Shown here in pieces: positions 1-5,621 of a stretch of DNA of 5,621 bases. The translations under genes were made by a program, and so were the position numbers. The DNA is from JBIOYL01 sp044870185 (GTDB taxonomy: Bacteria; Actinomycetota; CALGFH01): NCBI GenBank assembly GCA_044870185.1, contig JBIOYL010000442.1, positions 1 through 5,621 of the forward strand, given 5' to 3'. The number at the start of each line of letters is the position of its first letter. Within the stretch, counting starts at the first letter, position 1. The notes under the pieces were generated by a model. It ran no database searches. It was given only the letters and a program-made list of their open reading frames with translations, and was not told the origin of the DNA.

Positions 1-1711
1 CGCTGCCCGATTCCCCGGCCGAGATCCGCGCGCCCGCGGGCTCCCTGCCGGGCGTGTCGGGTTTCCAGCTCCACTTCGCCGACCACGACATCCTCACCCC
101 CGGGGACGCGCCCGACGTGCTGGTGGCGATGAACCCCGCCGCCCTCAAGGCCAACGTCGGCGACCTGCCGAAGGGCGCCACGCTGGTGGTCAACACCGAC
201 GCGTTCACGCCCCGCAACCTCGACAAGGCCGGCTACACGTCCAACCCGCTGGACGACGGCAGCCTCGGCGACTACCACCTGCACCGGGTGGCGCTGACCA
301 GCATGACCACCGAGGCGCTCAAGGCCTTCGACCTGACCAAGAAGGAGGCCGAGCGGGCCAAGAACATGTTCGCCCTCGGCCTGGTGTCGTGGCTGTACAA
401 CCGGCCCACCGAGCAGACGGTCGCGTTCCTTGCGCGCAAGTTCGCCGCCCGGCCGGTGCTGGCCCAGGCCAACGTGGCCGCCTTCAAGGCCGGCTGGCAC
501 TTCGGCGAGACGACCGAGACGTTCGCGGTCTCCTACCAGGTCGCACCGGCCACGCTGCCGCCCGGCACCTACCGCAACATCTCGGGCAACCTGGCGTTGG
601 CCTACGGGCTGATCGCGGCCAGCAAGCTCGCCGGCCTGCCGCTGTTCCTCGGCTCCTACCCGATCACGCCGGCCTCGGACATCCTGCACGAGCTGTCCAG
701 GCACAAGGCGTTCGGGGTGCGCACCTTCCAGGCCGAGGACGAGATCGCCGGCGTCGGCGCCGCCCTGGGGGCCGCCTTCGGCGGGTCGCTCGGGGTCACC
801 ACCACCAGCGGGCCGGGTGTCGCGCTCAAGTCGGAGACGATCGGGCTGGCCGTCTCGCTGGAGCTGCCGCTGGTGATCGTCGACATCCAGCGCGGCGGCC
901 CGTCGACCGGCCTGCCCACCAAGACCGAGCAGGCCGACCTGCTGCAGGTGATGTTCGGGCGCAACAGCGAGGCGCCCGTGCCCGTGGTGGCCGCCGACAC
1001 CCCGGCCGGCTGCTTTGGGGCCGCCATCGAGGCGGCCCGGATCGCCCTCCGCTACCGCACGCCGGTGTTCCTGCTGTCCGACGGCTACCTGGCCAACGGC
1101 TCCGAGCCCTGGCGGATCCCCGACGTGGATGCGCTGCCCGACATCTCGGTGCCGTTTGCCACCGAGCCCAACCACGACGGCGCCTTCTGGCCCTACCTGC
1201 GCGACGAGCAGACCCTGGCCCGCCCGTGGGCGATCCCCGGCACGCCCGGCCTGGAGCACCGCATCGGCGGGCTCGAGAAGGCCGACGGCAGCGGCAACAT
1301 CTCCTACGATCCCGACAACCACGACCGGATGGTCCACCTGCGGGCGGCCAAGGTCGCCGGGATCGCCGCCGACATCCCGCCGCTCACCGTCGACGGCCCG
1401 GACGACGCCGAGCTGCTGGTGCTCGGCTGGGGGTCGACCTTCGGGCCGATCACCGAGGCCGTCCGGCGGGTGCGGGCCCAGGGCCTCAAGGTCGCCCACG
1501 CCCACCTCAGGCACCTGAACCCCTTCCCGGCCAACACCGGCGAGGTGCTGCGCCGCCACCGCCGCCTGCTCGTCCCCGAGATGAACCTGGGTCAGCTCCG
1601 CAAGCTCGTGCGGGCCGAGTTCCTCGTCGACGCCACCGGCTACAACCGGGTGCGGGGCCTTCCCCTGCGAGCCGAAGAGCTCGAGCACGCGATCGTGGAG
1701 ATGATCGAGTC

Positions 1712-1715
<4 letters not shown>
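1..1715 (+). CDS. korA: 2-oxoglutarate (2-oxoacid):ferredoxin oxidoreductase subunit alpha, 5' truncated
   Basis: KorA forms the alpha subunit, with fused gamma domain, of the enzyme that converts 2-oxoglutarate and CoA to succinyl-CoA and CO2 while reducing ferredoxin; it is cytoplasmic. The reading frame is open from base 3 to the edge and reads family-like sequence (AEIRAPAGSLPGVSGFQLHF), so a GTG at 54 is not the true start; the start codon and the first nucleotide-binding-type glycine motif lie outside the window. About 570 residues remain. The gamma-like domain covers roughly fragment residues 1-165. The alpha domain follows, with the hallmark YPITP (219-223), TSGPG (268-272) and RGGPSTGLPTKTEQ (297-310). 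A transketolase-C-like domain runs from about 470 to the end. The gene overlaps korB by 4 nt, so translation is probably coupled. Substrate choice (2-oxoglutarate rather than another 2-oxoacid) is inferred from resemblance to actinobacterial KorA, not proven by residues. Confidence 0.93.
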
Positions 1716-2776
<1,061 letters not shown>

Positions 2777-2845
2777 CCGCCGCGTCGGCGTGCCGCTGCG
2801 GCGCGCCGGCCTGCCGATGAGCTGCGCCGCCGGCCCTACCCGCCC

Positions 2846-4033
2846 ATGAGCCGTGCCGCCGCCGGCCCCACCCTCGACCTTGCCAGCCTTGCCGCCCAGG
2901 CCACGGCGGCCGGCCGCCTCGGCCTGGACACCGAGTTCATGTCCGAGGGCCGCTACCGCGCGCTGCTGTGCCTGGTCGGCCTGGCCACCGACGCCGGCAC
3001 GGGGCCGCCGCGGGTCGAGCTGGTCGATGCGCTCGACCCCCGCCTGGACTCGGCGCCGCTGGCCGAGGTGCTCGCCGACCCGGCCGTTGCGATCGTCGTC
3101 CACGCCGGCCGCCAGGACGTGGCCATCCTGCGCCGCACCTGGGCGACCGACGTGCGCAACGTCTTCGACACCCAGGTCGCGGCCGGCTTCGCGGGCTTCG
3201 GCGCCCAGACCGGCTACGGCCCGCTGCTGGCCGACGTGCTCGGCCTGCGCCTGGCCAAGTCGGCCAGCTTCACCCGCTGGGACGTGCGGCCGCTGACCGC
3301 CGAGCAGCTGCGCTACGCCCGCGACGACGTCGTCCACCTGCTCCCGCTGGCCGACGCGCTGGCCGGGCGGCTGCGGGCGAGCGGGCGGCTCGCATGGGCC
3401 CGCCAGGAGTGCCGGCGGCTGGAGGACGCGACCGACGAGCGCGACCCGGACACGGCCTACCTGCGGCTGCCGCGGGTCGGCCAGCTCAGCCCGGTCACCC
3501 GGGCGGTCGCCAGGGAGCTGGCCGCCTGGCGGGAGCGGACGGCCGCCGCCGCCGACCGCCCGGTCGGCGCGGTGCTTGGCGACCCGGCCCTGATCGAGGT
3601 GGTCAGGCGGCGGCCGGCCACGCCGGCCGCGCTCGACCGGGTCCGCGGCATTCCGCCGGCCGCGCTGCGCCGGCGGGGCGGCGAGATCCTGGCCGCGGTC
3701 GAGCGTGGCCTGGCCGCCGAGCCGGTGCCGGCCGGCGAGGTCGAGCAGGCCGACACGTTGCCGACCGACGTGCCGGCGATCGCCTTGTGCGAGGCGGTCG
3801 CCCGGGCCCGCGCCCTGGACGCCGGGCTCGCCTACGAGCTGGTCGCCTCGCGCAACGACCTGGCCCGGATCGTCGCGGCCGTGCGCCGCCGGCGTCCCGA
3901 GCCGCCGGTCCGCACCCTGGAAGGCTGGCGTCGCACCCTGGTCGGCGCCGAGCTGCTCGACCTGCTGTCGGGCCGGCGAGCGGTCACGGTCGGCCCGTCC
4001 GGCCGGCTCGAGATCACCGGTCCGGGAGGCTGA
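2846..4033 (+). CDS. rnd: ribonuclease D-like 3'-5' exoribonuclease with HRDC domain
   Basis: The 395-residue product belongs to the DEDDy exonuclease family; RNase D trims 3' ends of structured RNAs such as tRNA precursors in the cytoplasm. All three exonuclease motifs are visible: Exo I as LDTEF with Asp28 and Glu30, Exo II as HAGRQD with Asp91, and Exo III as YARDDV with Tyr157 and Asp161, so the active site looks intact. An HRDC-like helical region spans about 210-294, and a second helical region with basic stretches (about 310-395) ends the protein. The length is usual for RNase D. The ATG at 2846 is the first ATG, GTG or TTG in frame after the korB stop, which happens to be in the same frame. 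No Shine-Dalgarno sequence is seen before it. The gap to korB is 69 nt, so read-through from the kor operon is plausible, but a functional link is not evident. Confidence 0.92.
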   Translation: MSRAAAGPTLDLASLAAQATAAGRLGLDTEFMSEGRYRALLCLVGLATDAGTGPPRVELVDALDPRLDSAPLAEVLADPAVAIVVHAGRQDVAILRRTWATDVRNVFDTQVAAGFAGFGAQTGYGPLLADVLGLRLAKSASFTRWDVRPLTAEQLRYARDDVVHLLPLADALAGRLRASGRLAWARQECRRLEDATDERDPDTAYLRLPRVGQLSPVTRAVARELAAWRERTAAAADRPVGAVLGDPALIEVVRRRPATPAALDRVRGIPPAALRRRGGEILAAVERGLAAEPVPAGEVEQADTLPTDVPAIALCEAVARARALDAGLAYELVASRNDLARIVAAVRRRRPEPPVRTLEGWRRTLVGAELLDLLSGRRAVTVGPSGRLEITGPGG

Positions 4034-4092
4034 ACCAGCCGGGCGGTCAGCTGAAGACCGGTCCGTTCCTGCGGTGGAGCACCAGGCGGAGC

Positions 4093-4111
4093 AAGCCGAG
4101 ATGGCGGGCTT
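4093..4111. terminator. weak hairpin between convergent genes, possible bidirectional terminator
   Basis: The 85-bp gap between the rnd stop and the stop of the minus-strand gene contains AAGCC (4093-4097) and GGCTT (4107-4111), a 5-bp stem with a 9-nt loop. A second 5-bp stem CGGTC/GACCG occurs near 4044-4060. Neither has a T tract. The location between convergent genes is the main argument, so this is only a candidate. Confidence 0.2.
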
Positions 4112-4118
4112 TGGCTGG

Positions 4119-4595
4119 CTAGTTGCAGGTGGCGGTCAGGTCGGAGGTTCGGTTCAAGCCCTCCACGCGCAGCCGGAAGGTGGCGCTGCGGTGCGGCGCG
4201 ACGTCGGGGCTCAGCCCCACCGAGCTGTAGCGCAGGCCGTCGGTGGAGGTGCCGCTGACCTGGCAGCGGGCCTTGCCGGTGCGGGAGCCGTCGTTGGTCA
4301 CCCGCACCTGCGCCACGACGGCCGGGCGGCCGGGCAGCACCTGCTCCCCCACGACCGTGCTTTGGAACGGCCCGACGCCGTGCAGCATGAACCAGGCCGC
4401 GAAGGCGAGCAGGGCCACCCCGCCGACGACGCCGGCGAGCACGGTCGCGTGGCCCTGGATCGGGCTCGGCAGCGCGAGGCCGGCCGGGTTGTAGCGGACC
4501 GTGGCCGGGCCCTCGACCGGCTGCTCGCAGCGCTCGCAGGCGGTCGCACCCGGCCGCACCGGGGTGCCGCACCGAGGGCAGGTTCGCGCGCTCAC
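4119..4595 (-). CDS. zinc-ribbon, single-pass membrane protein of unknown function
   Basis: I do not recognise a named family. The 158-residue product starts with a zinc ribbon: Cys6, Cys9, Cys20 and Cys23 (CPRC and CERC, 10 residues apart), as in the N-terminal zinc-ribbon domains found on many small actinobacterial membrane proteins. A Pro/Asn-containing linker follows, then a hydrophobic helix at about 50-71 (VLAGVVGGVALLAFAAWFML), then about 85 residues rich in alternating hydrophobics with phrases like VVAQVRVTNDGSRTG and SATFRLRVEGL. That pattern suggests an Ig-like or FxLYD-like beta-sandwich outside the membrane. Cys111 and Cys157 could form a disulphide there. The ribbon would face the cytoplasm, by analogy. 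GTG at 4595 was chosen because it sits just before the first CxxC and 6 nt after a TACCGT hexamer; the upstream open frame crosses 38-bp repeats and the divergent gene, so it is unlikely to be coding. Start and topology are inferred. Confidence 0.75.
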   Translation of the reverse strand: MSARTCPRCGTPVRPGATACERCEQPVEGPATVRYNPAGLALPSPIQGHATVLAGVVGGVALLAFAAWFMLHGVGPFQSTVVGEQVLPGRPAVVAQVRVTNDGSRTGKARCQVSGTSTDGLRYSSVGLSPDVAPHRSATFRLRVEGLNRTSDLTATCN

Positions 4596-4601
4596 AGCTG
4601 G

Positions 4602-4610
4602 ACGGTAGCA
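4602..4610 (-). promoter_or_regulatory. extended -10-like element for the zinc-ribbon gene
   Basis: On the minus strand, TGCTACCGT fits the extended -10 pattern TGnTAnnnT; the hexamer TACCGT occupies 4607-4602. Six nucleotides follow before the GTG start at 4595, so the expected +1 would coincide with the start codon, giving a leaderless mRNA. No good -35 is seen at 16-19 bp (TTGCTG is 20 bp away), which the extended -10 could offset. The same element recurs in the second repeat copy (4640-4648). Confidence 0.45.
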
Positions 4611-4639
4611 GGTGTCCGCCCGGTCGGCAGCAAGGCTGG

Positions 4640-4648
4640 ACGGTAGCA
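4640..4648 (-). promoter_or_regulatory. second copy of the extended -10-like element
   Basis: The tandem duplication places an identical minus-strand TGCTACCGT 38 bp further upstream. If active, it would start a transcript with a leader of roughly 38 nt ahead of the GTG at 4595, without a visible Shine-Dalgarno site. It could also simply be a by-product of the duplication. Confidence 0.25.
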
Positions 4649-4691
4649 GGTGTCCGCCCGGTCGGCAGCAAGCCCGGCTCCAGCCATCCGA

Positions 4692-4715
4692 CAGACCGTC
4701 CGCTGGCAGACCGTC
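4692..4715. repeat. 9-bp direct repeat, 15-bp period
   Basis: CAGACCGTC occurs at 4692-4700 and again at 4707-4715, separated by CGCTGG. It lies about 13-36 bp upstream of the TATGGT hexamer of the DUF72 gene, over its -35 region, so it could be a regulator site, but a chance repeat in GC-rich DNA is also possible. Confidence 0.35.
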
Positions 4716-4727
4716 GGCCGGTTCCAG

Positions 4728-4733
4728 TATGGT
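4728..4733 (+). promoter_or_regulatory. -10-like hexamer for the DUF72 gene
   Basis: TATGGT fits the TAnnnT pattern and is one of the few AT-containing hexamers in the intergenic region. TGGCAG at 4704-4709, 18 bp upstream, is only a poor -35. The hexamer ends 6 nt before the proposed TTG start at 4740, mirroring the arrangement on the other strand, so a leaderless or near-leaderless mRNA is possible. Confidence 0.4.
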
Positions 4734-4739
4734 CATGGC

Positions 4740-5621
4740 TTGACCACACCGGCGGCGACGATCCGCGTGGGGACGGCCGGCTGGACCGACCCGACGCTGA
4801 TCAAGTCGCGCCGGTTCTACCCGCCCGGCGCCACGACCGCCGAGGCCCGGCTGCGCTACTACGCCTCCCAGTTCCCGCTGGTGGAGGTCGACGCCTCCTA
4901 CTACTTCCTGCCCAGCGCCGAGCAGGCCGGCCTGTGGGTCGAGCGCACACCAGACCACTTCACCTTCAACGTCAAGGCGTTCAGCCTGCTGACCGGCCAC
5001 CCGACCCGGCGCAAGGCGGTGCCCGACGACCTTGTTGAGGCGATCGACCCCGGCCACCGCGACGCGCAGCGGGTGTACGCCACCCACTTCGACCCGGCCG
5101 CGGTCGAGGAGGTCTGGCGCCGCTTCCATGCCGCGTTGCTGCCGCTCGAGGAGGCCGGCAAGCTCGGCGCCATCCTGCTGCAATTTCCGGAGTGGTTCAC
5201 CCCGCGCCGGGCCAGTCGGGAAGAGCTGCGCCGCATCCACGATCGCCTGCCCGGCTATCGGGTCTGCGTCGAGCTGCGCAACGCGACCTGGCTGGCCGAC
5301 GCCCGGGAACGCGACCGCACGCTCGGCTTCCTGCGCGAGCACGAGCTGCCGCTCGTCTGCGTCGACATGCCCCAGGGCTTCCGCTCGTCACTGCCGCCGC
5401 TGGCCGAGGTGACCGCGCCGGCGCTCGCCGTCGTCCGCTTCCACGGCCGCGACCCCAAGGCCTGGAGCCGCAAGGGCGCCACCACCGCCGAGCGCTTCCG
5501 CTACCTGTACACGCCCGACGAGCTGCGCGAGTGGGTGCCGCGCATCGAGCGCCTCGCCGAGCAGGCACGCGAGGTCCACGCGGTCATGAACAACTGCTAT
5601 GCCGACTACGCGGTGCGCGGC
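4740..5621 (+). CDS. DUF72 (YecE-like) TIM-barrel protein, 3' truncated
   Basis: The 294 visible residues match the DUF72 family, a TIM-barrel fold distantly like sugar isomerases whose biochemical role is not settled. Family-like stretches are RVGTAGWTDP (9-18), VEVDASYYFLPS (48-59), FNVKAF (76-81), LGAILLQFPEWF (142-153), VCVELRNATWL (175-185), VVRFHGRD and the C-terminal MNNCYADYAVRG (283-294). The last motif normally lies close to the end, so probably only a few residues are missing past the window edge. The start is uncertain: TTG at 4740 gives LTTPAATIRVGTAGW, which puts the first barrel strand at the usual distance from the N-terminus. GTG at 4767 would cut into that strand, and GTG at 4650 would begin inside the 38-bp repeat. 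Nearby ATGs at 4729 and 4735 run into the TGA at 4741. No Shine-Dalgarno site is seen. The gene is divergent from the zinc-ribbon gene. Confidence 0.88.
   Translation, partial: MTTPAATIRVGTAGWTDPTLIKSRRFYPPGATTAEARLRYYASQFPLVEVDASYYFLPSAEQAGLWVERTPDHFTFNVKAFSLLTGHPTRRKAVPDDLVEAIDPGHRDAQRVYATHFDPAAVEEVWRRFHAALLPLEEAGKLGAILLQFPEWFTPRRASREELRRIHDRLPGYRVCVELRNATWLADARERDRTLGFLREHELPLVCVDMPQGFRSSLPPLAEVTAPALAVVRFHGRDPKAWSRKGATTAERFRYLYTPDELREWVPRIERLAEQAREVHAVMNNCYADYAVRG

Larger units (their letters stand above)
4597..4672. repeat. perfect 38-bp tandem duplication
   Basis: Bases 4597-4634 and 4635-4672 are identical over all 38 positions (each starts GCTGGACGGTAGCAGG and ends GGTCGGCAGCAAG) and directly abut. 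The flanks diverge immediately: GCTGG follows copy 1 and CCCGG follows copy 2. The unit is not a multiple of three, so a protein read across it would shift frame between copies, which argues that the block is non-coding. It occupies the promoter side of the minus-strand zinc-ribbon gene. Confidence 0.97.

Noticed and set aside
54..56. GTG at 54 as the start of korA
   Set aside because: The frame is open to the window edge and the upstream residues (AEIRAPAGSLPG) look like conserved KorA sequence, so the gene is cut by the edge rather than starting here.
389..1711. Long plus-strand open frame upstream of and continuous with korB
   Set aside because: The stretch before the ATG at 1712 is an Arg/Ala/Pro/Gly-rich shadow of korA in another frame, caused by high GC; only the part from 1712 matches KorB.
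4056..4063. Palindrome GACCGGTC between the convergent genes as an operator
   Set aside because: Only 8 bp, common by chance in such GC-rich DNA, and located downstream of both genes.
2968..4122. Long plus-strand frame overlapping rnd (384 codons)
   Set aside because: Arg/Gly/Pro-rich shadow of rnd; the rnd frame has the intact DEDDy motifs.
4597..4672. Repeat block as a CRISPR array or attachment site
   Set aside because: The two copies abut with no spacer, and no cas, integrase or tRNA gene is visible; a simple tandem duplication explains it.
4596..5342. N-terminal extension of the minus-strand zinc-ribbon frame across the divergent gene
   Set aside because: It is antisense to the DUF72 gene and crosses the 38-bp repeats, whose two copies are read in different frames; the recognisable protein begins at the GTG at 4595.

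Overview
The window reads as a stretch of chromosome from a very GC-rich bacterium, most likely an actinobacterium or a close relative. The codons end almost always in G or C, GTG and TTG starts appear, and two genes seem to lack a Shine-Dalgarno site. The two-subunit KorA/KorB with an N-terminally fused gamma domain in KorA is also the type usual in Actinomycetota. The exact taxon cannot be read from the sequence. I see no insertion sequence, phage gene, CRISPR array, tRNA or rRNA.

Left part (1-4033, plus strand): korA (5' end cut by the window edge) and korB overlap by 4 nt and encode a 2-oxoglutarate (2-oxoacid):ferredoxin oxidoreductase, which makes succinyl-CoA and reduced ferredoxin from 2-oxoglutarate and CoA. 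After 69 nt comes rnd, encoding an RNase D-type 3'-5' exoribonuclease with an intact DEDDy active site and an HRDC region. The three genes could be co-transcribed, but the RNase has no evident metabolic link to the oxidoreductase.

Middle (4034-4118): a short gap between convergent genes, holding only a weak hairpin.

Right part (4119-5621): a divergent pair. On the minus strand is a small protein with an N-terminal zinc ribbon, one transmembrane helix and a probable outside beta-rich domain. On the plus strand is a DUF72 (YecE-like) TIM-barrel protein cut by the right edge. The roughly 144-bp region between their starts is the least ordinary part of the window. It holds a perfect 38-bp tandem duplication (4597-4672) and a 9-bp direct repeat. 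On each strand a TAnnnT -10-like hexamer lies exactly 6 nt before the proposed start codon, which suggests leaderless transcripts in both directions.

Overall this is largely ordinary core-genome content. I found no convincing new multi-gene system. The points worth a second look are the duplicated promoter region and the uncharacterised zinc-ribbon membrane protein.
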